64,000 nucleotides of DNA, taken from positions 450,111 through 514,110 of the forward strand of contig CAADRB010000044.1 of NCBI GenBank assembly GCA_900708905.1, given 5' to 3'. Source of the stretch: Hymenolepis diminuta (taxonomy: Eukaryota; Platyhelminthes; Cestoda; Cyclophyllidea; Hymenolepididae). The position numbers were made by a program, and so were the translations under genes. This document shows, one piece after another, positions 42,801-49,085 of the stretch. The notes under the pieces were generated by a model that searched no databases, had not been told where the DNA came from, and saw only the letters and a list, made by a program, of their open reading frames with translations. How positions within the stretch are numbered: position 1 is the stretch's first letter; each line of letters begins with the position of its first letter.

Positions 42801-45527
42801 TAACAAAGATAGGAAAACAGCAACTCACGAGATCAAGAGAAATGCTTAATTTTCCGAGATTGGAACCTTTATACAACCCTCTTCTTTCCCTCCAAGAAAT
42901 AAACCTTAGAAAGTGGTATGGCTATCTAAATCCTCCCTCCAAAATCAGATTTTGAAAGATTATCCACTAATACGAAAATACAAGCCACACGTACGAAACT
43001 TGTAAAAGCGTACAATATCTCCGTAGGCGAATGCAGAGACGCGTTGTTATAGTATAGCCCCACATTATTTGTGTGGAATTTGAACACGTCTACTTTTGTC
43101 GAAAATGAGTGAACTGTTTACGGTTACATGTGTGTGCTTATTAACGATATAAAAAACGCTTCTCCTACCAGAGAGTTCACATTTTCGTTCAATTAAAATT
43201 AAAACACTTTCTCTCATTTCACTAAGTGATTAGGATTTGAATTCTAGTAACTGAAAGAACCACATTTGATGGCTAAAATCAGATCATATGGGCGCTTAAA
43301 GATCAGGAAATCGTTAATGCGTTCACTCTGCCACCCATAGAGAAGCTCACTGCCTTTGAGGCAGTCATCTGCTACTCTCATTCTGATAACTTGGAAGGAA
43401 TTATGAAGCAGGATCTATTGTTACTTACTGAAAACCGCGTAAAAAGACCCAGAGAGAATTTTTTTTTCTCTAGATTACATCTTACAACATTTTAGACATA
43501 CGCACTCGACAAAGAGACAAATCGACTATAATCAAGTCGTCTTATCCCAAAGGAGTTCATTATAAGATCAAACACAGAAAGCCCAGATACAACAACTCCC
43601 TTTGAATAGAGGGCTAGTATCCAGAGTCCATTTAGTAATACCGAACTCGTGACCTCTGATTATGTATAGTATAACAGTGACTACTACGCCGGGAGAACTC
43701 AGGATAAATACGACTCAGTATTTCACTATCATATAAAAATAAAAATTTACCACTTAACAAACCGCAATAACAGAGAATAGTAAATTCTTACGTTTGAGAC
43801 AGAATATAATTTGTACGAAATTATCAATATTGAAATGAAAAGAGGGACTAAATACATATGAGTGTCCAGAAGCAGACAAGATAATTGATAGCTAAAAGAG
43901 GATCCACTCGTGACAATTATCACCACTCAGTGTGTGAGATTTGTAGATTTTATTATTCTTCGATAACCCACACTTTCGAGCCTTTCTACAAGGTTTAAAG
44001 GAAGTATATACAAAAAATAAGAATTTGGGAAAAACTGAAACATTTTAGAACTCAATGTTTTAATGAGGAATATGAAATAAAGCAACTGAATTATTTTTTA
44101 ATTCAATTTCAGGAAAACGGTACAACTTGTTTTCAAATGCAGTCAAAAATCGAGAATCTGTCTGAATGAACCGCAGAAACCCCATCACTAAATATTCGAT
44201 TCAATCTTAGGATAGCTAACAGAATCCCGCTTTAGAGGACGCAAATTATACTCGGTCATGTCAATTTGAGTATAGAAAAATCACATGAAGAATATATAAA
44301 TATCCAAGCTTTTACTGAAAATATCTAAGCTCAATAGAAGATACGAAGTTAACGATTTATATGTTGTATCGTTAAGCGGAAAAGCACAGAGCACACTACA
44401 GACAGTTCTAATGCTTTAGTAAACAATTAATGTCAAAATCACATTAAATACATTATCAGTTCTTTATAGATAGAAAAAAAGAAAATGCAAACACAGGGAA
44501 GAGAAATAGCCTTAACTTTCATTCACTACCTAAAAGTCAACACGGGGTGCTGATTCAATATTTACATAGTTGAAAACATAACTAGAAAAGTACAGAACGC
44601 ATTACAATCAGGTATAATTATTCCTTAGAACAACCAAGTAGAAATAAACATAAATGATAAAGAAATTGCAAAAATACGGAAGAGGGATGACTCCTGTTTT
44701 ATTATTAATTAGACAGACAGGTGAATTATAAAGCTCCTAGAGGGGCAAAAATAGAAATGGGTCTAAGGCTTCATACTACTATGAATAGTAGAAATCGTAA
44801 TAAAAGCAGCTCAAAACACCAAATTTGTAGCCAAATAGACAGAAAAATACAATCATGGGAAAATTTCTATCACGGACCACCTGCCACTTAAAATTCATAA
44901 GGAAATTGGAAACCGCCTAGGGTTTACAAAAAAAGAACCTATAATTACACAATTTCACAAAATAGGAAAATCAAGATAAAACGAAATTAACTTACTGGAG
45001 AATAATGATTCCATAATTCCTCATTGGCATAGAGACCCCATCGCGTAATAGGCCCAAGGGGTCCATTACTGCTAACACGATGTGGTGGGGCATAATCCGA
45101 AACCTGTTCACCGGTTCGAAGCCAAACTTCCAGATTGACATGAATGGGAGGAGGTCGAGAGCAGTCTTTTTTGGATTTTTCACAATTTAAACGGCCTATT
45201 GCATTGGCGGAAGAGTCCCAAGGAGCATAGATAAAATTAATATTTCTGTATCCGTAGCGTTCTCGGAGAAGTATTTCAAAAATATAATTTATAATCCAAT
45301 TAGAAGGCCGATCATTCACTTCGATGTTGAGAGAGAATGATTTGTTATTAAAATGCAAGCTTCTAATCCATTTGGCTCTATCTAATGAGGTAAATAGTCG
45401 AATAAATATACGTACCTGAAGAGTTCATACAACCTTCATCCATACCTAGACTCTGTGCCACGGAAAAACGCGAGGACACAGTTGAAAATAATAATATGAA
45501 GAGAATGAACGCTTTTATTGCATTCAT
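3529..45527 (-). CDS. Class C (GABA-B-like) receptor with N-terminal OpuAC-like substrate-binding domain; 8 exons, 3' part missing
   Basis: Coding exons on the minus strand: 45416-45527, 44996-45318, 29779-30258, 19017-19230, 13238-13411, 6928-7081, 6322-6475 and 3529-3823. All are bounded by GT..AG and agree in phase (1,0,0,1,1,2,0,1), giving about 635 codons. Residues 1-25 form a signal peptide. Residues 38 to about 350 resemble the OpuAC quaternary-amine-binding fold: a NWIINYIFEILLRERYGY helix, HVNLEVW, RWGLYAN, VLLNWYPNALTVKSRLVRL, and a Trp-rich C-terminal helix ELACWWLRMRRDVWREW. From residue 357 (IIIGGMFTFTG) to 635 the sequence follows a GABA-B-type Venus flytrap, including FFRTIPSAYT, FQEWQWKRVAIF and YVWFLSPWIDKTAW. 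The sequence ends at codon phase 1, so the rest of the flytrap, the seven helices and the tail lie left of the window. The class assignment rests on the ligand-binding domain only. A receptor guanylate cyclase is a less likely alternative. Confidence 0.85.
4000..4245 (+). repeat. Family B dispersed repeat, copy 1
   Basis: Shares the ordered words TGATCATTTTGCCCTC, CATTGTAGACAAG, GACGAATCATGA, TTTGAATTTTGGAACGT and TTAGTAAATAT with copies at 7525-7765, 8465-8715 and 38990-39200. No coding capacity was seen. Confidence 0.65.
5800..5960 (+). repeat. Purine-rich (GA) tract
   Basis: The plus strand is almost continuously A and G, with runs such as GGAGGGGGAGAAGGGGAAGG, inside receptor intron 7. 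Confidence 0.6.
6322..6475 (-). CDS. Receptor coding exon 7: Venus flytrap hinge and lobe 2
   Basis: The acceptor is TTATCTTCAG and the donor is AAAAG/GTATTA, phase 2 to 0. It encodes RLFQEWQWKRVAIFRKDDHY, closely following the class C signature 'F-x-x-W-x-W-K-x-V-A'. This is followed by FMAYNVTLVDDFEVKESML, with an N-glycosylation site (NVT). The 452-bp intron before it (6476-6927) is the second shortest in the gene. Confidence 0.9.
6928..7081 (-). CDS. Receptor coding exon 6: Venus flytrap ligand loop
   Basis: The acceptor is CCCTCTTTTAG and the donor is GGCAAG/GTATGC, phase 1 to 2. It encodes LALCPDAIEATVRLANLRRV, where LCPDAI takes the place of the 'GCSS' loop of GABA-B receptors. FLWQKHYKFFFRTIPSAYT follows, very like the class C 'FFRT-x-PS' motif. 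The ligand-loop serine of GABA-B1 is not evident here (CPDA), which suggests a different ligand or a non-binding subunit. Confidence 0.88.
7525..7765 (+). repeat. Family B dispersed repeat, copy 2
   Basis: Same ordered words as the copy at 4000-4245, including GTATGATCATTTTGCCCTC and CATCGTAGACAAGCG. It keeps a longer middle part (TTTACTGCAATCCAGAGGAC). Confidence 0.65.
8465..8715 (+). repeat. Family B dispersed repeat, copy 3
   Basis: Contains GTCAATAAGTACCGGACATC, GTAGACAAATTTTGCAG, AATCCAGGGAACGAATCGTG and TTTGAATTTTGGAAAGTG. It looks like the best-preserved 3' half of the family in the window. Confidence 0.65.
8880..9490 (+). repeat. Three head-to-tail family A SINE-like units
   Basis: Three successive units repeat the order GGTTCTATGTCGATTGG or GTTCGATGCCTATCGATAGG (tRNA-like part), CACCCA(A/G)TGAGYGGAAT, and a body ending with CTACCCCTCTAACCAAGATG, CTGCCTCCTTGATCCAAGATG and GTTTTCTGACCAAGTTGG respectively. 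The first two units are about 300 bp apart and the third is shortened at its 5' side. Confidence 0.6.
10008..10536 (+). other. Unrecognised open reading frames, possibly a decayed mobile-element fragment
   Basis: Frames of 91 and 68 codons lie at 10013-10288 and 10330-10536. The second reads like an ordinary protein (HDFRAEGITETKAAID), but I recognise no domain and see no splice context. A mobile-element or gene relic is possible, and so is chance. A sequence repeated elsewhere starts just downstream (10675). Confidence 0.2.
10675..10770 (+). repeat. Repeat shared with 55005-55090
   Basis: The words GGGAAATCACGCAGCCAATT, CCAACGAAG and CGTCCTTAGGCCGCTATGAA recur with mutations at 55005-55090 (GAGAAATTACGCAGCCAATC and so on). 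This is a low-copy dispersed element of unknown type. Confidence 0.55.
11595..11760 (-). repeat. SINE-like repeat (family A variant) with tRNA A-box
   Basis: On the minus strand, CAGTGGCACGGTGGTCAATG resembles a tRNA A box (TRGC..NGTGG). It is followed by ACATGTCCGCCGAGTC and an AGGTCACGAAG B-box region. It is closest to the copy at 60740-60910. Confidence 0.55.
12415..12625 (-). repeat. SINE-like repeat (family A)
   Basis: The minus strand shows AGAGATCATGGGTTCAATAA (B-box-like) and TGACAGAATTTGAGTTCCTC. The body word CTACCCCTCTATTCAAGATG and the AAAGCGCTTTTCTGAATGGG end correspond to the copies at 3012 and 60150. Confidence 0.65.
13238..13411 (-). CDS. Receptor coding exon 5: Venus flytrap lobe 1
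   Basis: The acceptor is TTTCTACAG and the donor is GTTC/GTAAGT, phase 1 to 1. It encodes AFHAVDQLNGDEAYLG, which matches the class C helix that ends in '(A)xExIN', then SEFAIKLQIRNLTCSQNVVL and NNESILGVV. These correspond to the strand and helix before the conserved 'G-C/S-S' ligand loop. NLT and NES are potential N-glycosylation sites. The cysteine in NLTC aligns with the lobe-1 cysteine of GABA-B receptors by position. Confidence 0.85.
14345..14515 (-). repeat. SINE-like repeat (family A) with tRNA-like head
   Basis: The minus strand reads GTGCCAGTGGTCAAGTGCTA, then GGAGGTCAGGGGTTCAATAT, with A-box-like and B-box-like words at tRNA spacing. The body part is divergent. Confidence 0.6.
18397..18412. 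repeat. (AT)n microsatellite
   Basis: Short uninterrupted AT dinucleotide run inside receptor intron 4. Confidence 0.9.
19017..19230 (-). CDS. Receptor coding exon 4: end of OpuAC-like domain, start of Venus flytrap
   Basis: The acceptor is CTCTTTTCAG, phase 0, and the donor is CCAA/GTGAGT, phase 1. The exon encodes VTPDILNYSEAV, then a Trp-rich helix (ELACWWLRMRRDVWREW, residues 331-347), like the C-terminal helix of OpuAC proteins. About ten residues later, IIIGGMFTFTG (357-367) is the conserved first strand and loop of class C and ANF-type ligand-binding domains ('IGG-x-FPLTG'). The junction of the two binding-protein folds therefore lies inside one exon, which argues against a mis-assembly of two genes. 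An internal GTATGTT could act as a donor, but it would destroy the conserved GGxFxxTG motif. Confidence 0.87.
19851..19869 (+). repeat. Poly-C tract
   Basis: Ten C, one T, then six C, flanked by CTCT. Prone to sequencing-length error. Confidence 0.9.
20221..20238 (+). repeat. Poly-G tract with an ambiguous base
   Basis: Eleven G, an N at 20232, then GGGGAG. The N shows that the assembler could not resolve the run. Confidence 0.9.
28160..28540 (+). repeat. Imperfect direct duplication (two units about 270 bp apart)
   Basis: The word TTATAAAAATACAACCCCAA occurs at about 28172 and 28442. Each time it is followed, in order, by CCAAACGAGG or AACGAGGT, a GATTC/GATCCTAAAAAT word and an AGTC(A/G)AAAA word. 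The second unit has extra bases. It looks like a local duplication or two copies of one short element. Confidence 0.6.
28690..28770 (-). repeat. Family A SINE-like fragment
   Basis: The minus strand contains CAAAGTCGGAGATCATGAGT followed by TCAGAAC, matching the tRNA-like part of family A (AGAGATCATGGGTTCGA). The body is not evident. Confidence 0.4.
29748..29766 (+). repeat. (ACAA)n microsatellite
   Basis: Four to five AAAC units immediately downstream of exon 3 in transcript sense. Confidence 0.85.
29779..30258 (-). CDS. Receptor coding exon 3: second half of OpuAC-like domain
   Basis: 480 bp, 160 codons (residues 146-305). The acceptor is CTTAG and the donor is AGA/GTGAGT, both in phase 0. 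It encodes GSFYESLAGSGGNGMLYYDR, then LPVLLNWYPNALTVKSRLVR, which resembles the OpuAC 'W-x-P' strand before the hinge return. Next comes LVKVSWARLAESAPLIKQLL, matching the part where OpuAC proteins read 'aPeayalL'. It includes likely N-glycosylation sites in NIT and NVT, as expected for an extracellular domain. The first visible intron to its left is 10.5 kb. Confidence 0.87.
32640..33000 (+). repeat. SINE-like repeat (family A variant) with tRNA head
   Basis: The plus strand starts with CTATAGTGGTTAGCATGCAC (A-box-like), then AAAGTCAGAGGTTAAGAGTT (decayed B box). It continues with a body and a tail (GTGGGTTTGAAAG.CGGC.TGTTAG and AGTCCAAAATG) that recurs at 33590-33680. Confidence 0.55.
33400..33690 (+). 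repeat. SINE-like repeat (family A variant), second copy in same orientation
   Basis: Body with TCCCCTCTATCCTAGTTGAG and a tail with ACCCTCTAAGTGGATTTGAA and TAGTCCAAAATGCATTGACT, matching the tail at 32870-32945. The two copies are about 750 bp apart and point the same way. A tail-only match (CTGACTGACCGGCATTCCGG) occurs near 35088. Confidence 0.55.
37100..37810 (+). repeat. Imperfect tandem duplication, period about 470 bp
   Basis: The first unit (about 37140-37370) and second unit (about 37590-37820) share GACTTCTG or TTCCGATTCTGC, an ACCA..CCACC stretch, GAAGGCGTTG(G)AT(G)AA, ATTCCGGATCACTGAG / TTTCGGACCACTGAG, and a GATGGCAGTTACC / GATGGTAGCCAG word in the same order. Confidence 0.55.
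38990..39200 (+). repeat. Family B dispersed repeat, copy 4
   Basis: Contains AACTGGTCAATAAGAATTGG, ACGTAGACAGGAATTTATTC, AATCCAGGGGACATATCATG and AAATTTAAATTCTGAGACAT, in the same order as the copies at 4000, 7525 and 8465. Confidence 0.6.
40130..40650 (+). mobile_element. Higher-GC island with stacked TATA motifs; possible solo LTR
   Basis: This patch is clearly richer in G and C than its surroundings. It holds ACATATATAGCCGG, GTTATAAGTATAAAAAGTG (about 40235) and, about 370 bp later, AATAAACCCACC, a possible polyadenylation signal. That order resembles the U3-R-U5 arrangement of an LTR. I could not find its terminal repeats, and there is no pol-like coding sequence nearby. An alternative is a promoter or first exon of an unrecognised plus-strand transcript, since a 60-codon Arg-rich frame starts at 40316. 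Confidence 0.3.
41635..41850 (+). repeat. SINE-like repeat (family A)
   Basis: The plus strand shows GATGGCATAGAGGTCAAAGC (A-box region) and AAAGTCAAAGGCCACGGATT (B-box region). The body word GAGCTCAAGATGAGTGTTGG follows, matching the CAAGATGAGTTTTGG word of the 8880-9490 units. Confidence 0.6.
43600..43695 (-). repeat. Family A SINE-like fragment
   Basis: The plus strand reads GAATAGAGGGCTAGTATCCA then CCGAACTCGTGACCTCTGAT, the reverse of the family's body word and B-box region. The middle is deleted. Confidence 0.5.
44996..45318 (-). CDS. Receptor coding exon 2: first half of OpuAC-like domain
   Basis: The acceptor is a CT-rich tract ending in ATCGAAG. The two bases TG complete a valine codon with the G of exon 1, so phase matches, which it does not at the two more upstream AGs. 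Residues 38-145 contain NDRPSNWIINYIFEILL, RERYGYRNINFIY, a Cys pair (NCEKSKKDC), HVNLEVW and ITRWGLYANEELW. These correspond to the N-terminal half of OpuAC-type betaine/choline-binding proteins, where the helix plus GY..xxF and the D/N-x-x-EVW strand are typical. The donor is GTAAGT, phase 0. The intron to exon 1 is only 97 bp, while the next intron is 14.7 kb. Confidence 0.85.
45416..45527 (-). CDS. Receptor coding exon 1: start codon and signal peptide
   Basis: An ATG at 45527-45525 is preceded two codons upstream by an in-frame TAA, which fixes this start. The first residues, MNAIKAFILFILLFSTVSS, are a classic signal peptide, with likely cleavage near VSS or VAQ. The exon ends TCA-G followed by GTACGT (phase 1). 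A second possible donor (CTA-G/GTATGG) lies 29 bp upstream in the same phase. It would shorten the protein by a segment holding one cysteine and one N-glycosylation site (NSS). Confidence 0.72.
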
Positions 45528-48500
45528 TATTTAGTGCGTAAATCGGACGACGCTGTCTTCATGAATTTGTAAACGAACATATGAGAATGAGGAAATGATT
45601 CAAGGTAAAATCCGAACAAAACAGATTGCCGAGCTCAAAAACGAATATAACAGCGTCTTAAACGTCAATTTCAACATATAAGCGTAAATTAGAATGCCAT
45701 TATTCGCCGGTATTACCTGTCCTGTAATTTCGATGTGTCGACGAATCAAAAAGCCTCGAGACACACATGACAAGCACACAGAACTTGTTTTAATGTCTAC
45801 GAGTGAAATCTCAAAACTAGTTATTTTACGCCTTTTCCTTTAAAATAATTTCAGAAAATGTTTAGAAATTATTATTTTCTATTAAACTGTTCAAGTAAAT
45901 CATTCGTATAAAATTATTTACGAATCATGACTTAACGAAATGTGAATTTAATTTAATTTATATAAAATAGTGGAGATTTTGCGTTATTATCTAAATTAAA
46001 ATTTATTTGGATTAGACAAAAAATACTGAATTGTCTTCTAACGTATTTTGGGATAATATGGCGAGCATATACATTTTACCATATAGGGCTGGAATTAGTT
46101 CTACAATGTAATATAAATTAAATGTACTGTGCCATTTTTTAGAGATGTTCAATTAAGTAATTTATCTGGGCTGTTTGGAAAAAATTGAGCGGAGCAATTA
46201 GTTAATAGAAAATCATTTAAAGAATTCTTTTTTATTAGTTAAAATTCCCCTAGGATGAGAATCATATAGGAAGGACACGACGGAAATCCTTTATTAAGAA
46301 TTATCGTTGTTATAAGTCAATACATGGAAATTGTTTATCTGCATAATCAGTGAATTTTTCATCCGTTCAGTCAATAATTTTACACAAATTTATACATTTA
46401 TGTTATTACATATCAATTACAGGAATTCGAGTAATTATCGTTTAAGAAAATGAAGTATTCTAAATTTGACATCTGCCATTTGAGAATCTCGTGATTCATT
46501 TCAATTGAGTAAGCGATTGATTGCATTTTTATTTTTCCCTTTGCTTATTGGGCTTGTGAGTTTTGCGCCAAGTGGTGGTGCAAATTTTTAGTTTCCCTTT
46601 AATTGTGGCTAGCATTAAAGAATTCTTGCGAAAACTAGATTAAAATCTAAATGATTATTGCTGGTTCAATTTCCACTTATCCGTCTTCTAAATATCAGAT
46701 CTTCAGTCAAATAATAATATTTCGAACATCCTAATTATTTTCGGCATTTTGAATTTATAGCTTGCTGATTTAGGTCATAATTGTTAGCTGTATTACTTTT
46801 ACTTGATTAATATTTACTTCAGATCTATCTATTCAATTAAATTAAAAATCCCATTAACAAGTTTTACTCAGGTGTAGGTTATTATAATCAGTAAAATGTC
46901 ACCATTTTCTTGTCATTTAATTATTTTAGACAGCATCTGTTAACCAAATAATTGAACCAAATGACATGAAATATTAATATCAATGACATATAAACCTTTC
47001 TTTTTCTACCCAACGTTTAATTACAAAAATAATACAATCCAGTTAAGCACAATTTGTATTATTAGAAAAGTTATTTTCACGTTTCCCCCAATTTTATGAT
47101 TTTCGCTAGATTCATTTTCGCAGGCTTTAAGTGCTAATTCTTCCTCGAAAAGAGTCCTCTTTCGCTCAAAAGAGAAACAAATATTTGATAAATTTTGGCA
47201 GCATGGAATAAGTTTGGGATTCTGCATCTTATAACCATTAAACATCGAATTAAATTTTCATGTACTCGCAAACTTGCTAATTTCTTTTTCTTCCATTAAT
47301 AAGATAACATCTCAAGTACCTACTTATCAAGTTTATTATGAGAAATATACATAATTTTTGCGCATTTTTTTGTTGGGTGTGTCGACCTAGATCACACCTC
47401 CGCTTCTCACATTCAACAATGTATTTCCATGTGACATCCAACATTCTAAACATTCTCACACCGGATTTTCAAGTACATTTCGCGACTAACGTTACTCTTC
47501 TAGCTACAATTACTAATGTAATTGTTTCGCGCCGTACACAGTTCGATTAACACACATATGTCCATATTAGATCAAAAGTATCGAACAAATGAGCTACCTA
47601 CGCAGAGGTACACAAACATAAATTGTCCGTTTCTTACGCAAGAGTTAATTAATTTTTTTTAAACATCTTTCGTTAAGTGAAATAACTTTGGTTTACGTTA
47701 TAACAGGCCTATAAAAAAACTCCAAACCGCATGCGGTTCCACCTACATAAGGAGCCCTCTTATTTGCCAAAGAGTGGCAGTGTGCTAAAATCGGAAGCCT
47801 TACAACATCCTCAACTTTAATTAAATAGAGTATATAGATTAAGTACCCTACTTATGACTCGACGATCTACTCGAACAACCTGCTACGATTCGAATGCAAT
47901 CTTGTTGTCCCCTAATACAACCGCTCTAGCGCTATTTAGGATAATTCACTTACTACTTTACACCTGTTTGAATGTATAAGCACCTGAAATATATTTGTGA
48001 GTTCATACAAGCACTGGTTAATTTGGGACTGTTGACTCGTATCTGTTGCGTTTTTTTCACGCTCTTTGACGAATATTTAACTTCTTCCCATAACTATATT
48101 GCTATGGCCAGCAGATGTCTATCATCACCTGGCGATTAGAAATGATTGACTACAACGTCCACGTGCGATCCCGTTTTGTGTTTGTGTATTTGAACTACAT
48201 ACCAGAACAGGTGCCGATTATCACGTCGAGACGTGAATGCGTCTCACGAAGAAATGTTTTGCATATAAGCCTAATTCGCTTATTGATAGATTGGGGTAGC
48301 TTACTTACCACCTCCGAACTGACCTGGCGGCATGAGTTATCCCAAATATTCGATCGATGCAATCCCGGTAAACTTAATGTTATTACACGTAAAACCCCAA
48401 TAAACAGCTATTCTGTTTTTTTAATAACTCTTGCCTGTGACACTGCCCTCAGTCCTGTTATGTGGTGAAGGCCGTAAAGATAACTTAGCCAGACACTGTA

Positions 48501-48912
48501 TCTCTAAACTATCACACTCTTGTTTACAGAGAAAAGTAATACTCTCCAATTCTGCAATATCGATACCCAAACTGTAGCTTCCGTTCAATAGTCCTAACTA
48601 TAAAATAAAAAGCGATAAAAATTTCAGTACAGCTGAATACTGATAGCGTAAATATACATGATTTGCCCCAGGCTCATGAGTAAGTGTCCAATATCGACAG
48701 CAATACACACTTGTCACTCAAGGAAGAAAAAAAGAAGAGAGAAAAGAAGTCAGAAGAGCAATAGACAAGTTGATAAATCATTCCAGTCAGCCAGGTCGTC
48801 TGCAATAATAGACGAGGGAGCAAAATGAACACACAAAAACACAGGGGGAGAATGAATTCTGTTGTTGTTGAAAGCAACTGCTAAGACAACAATGAAGAGG
48901 TGTAGAGAGGCA
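45528..48912. other. Intergenic region between the receptor start and the PKA-R stop
   Basis: Both flanking genes are on the minus strand, so this 3.4 kb holds the PKA-R 3' untranslated region and the receptor's promoter and 5' untranslated region. I could not place a polyadenylation site or transcription start with confidence. The 117-codon plus-strand frame at 48115-48468 shows no recognisable domain. The sequence is very AT-rich, especially 45840-47300. Confidence 0.6.
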
Positions 48913-49085
48913 TCACACAGAGAGGGAGATGTAGCTATTGTATTTTGCGATATTGCGTTTGAGAATATCGGAGCAGGGGCCCATGACGCGTTCAAAACGC
49001 TTGCGATCCAGCTTGACACAGCGCATCGCACTTTGTGCTACCACAGTTGCCGCTCTTGGACGATCCAGTAGTAAAGCTACTTCAC
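48913..49085 (-). CDS. PRKAR1: PKA-R last exon: cassette B, C-terminus and stop
   Basis: The acceptor is CTTGCAG, phase 1. It encodes [40 protein letters not shown] and [11 protein letters not shown], followed by TGA. The C-terminal Tyr (YNS) is the domain B capping residue of type I subunits. The plus-strand frames at 48862-49144 are shadows of this exon. Confidence 0.97.

Larger units (their letters stand above)
30259..44995 (-). other. 14.7-kb intron 2 of the receptor gene
   Basis: Intron by phase and splice-site match. It contains family A SINE-like copies (32640-33000, 33400-33690, 41635-41850, 43600-43695), a tail-only copy near 34970-35180, a tandem duplication (37100-37810), a family B copy (38990-39200) and a higher-GC island with TATA motifs (40130-40650). 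The short open frames inside it show no recognisable protein. Confidence 0.75.

Noticed and set aside
48115..48468. 117-codon plus-strand open frame between the two genes.
   Set aside because: No domain, no neighbouring exon with matching phase, and unremarkable codon pattern.
45527..48913. Receptor and PKA-R as a functional gene cluster because GABA-B-type receptors lower cAMP.
   Set aside because: Only two genes, separated by 3.4 kb and by large introns, with no shared regulatory element visible. Adjacency is probably coincidence.
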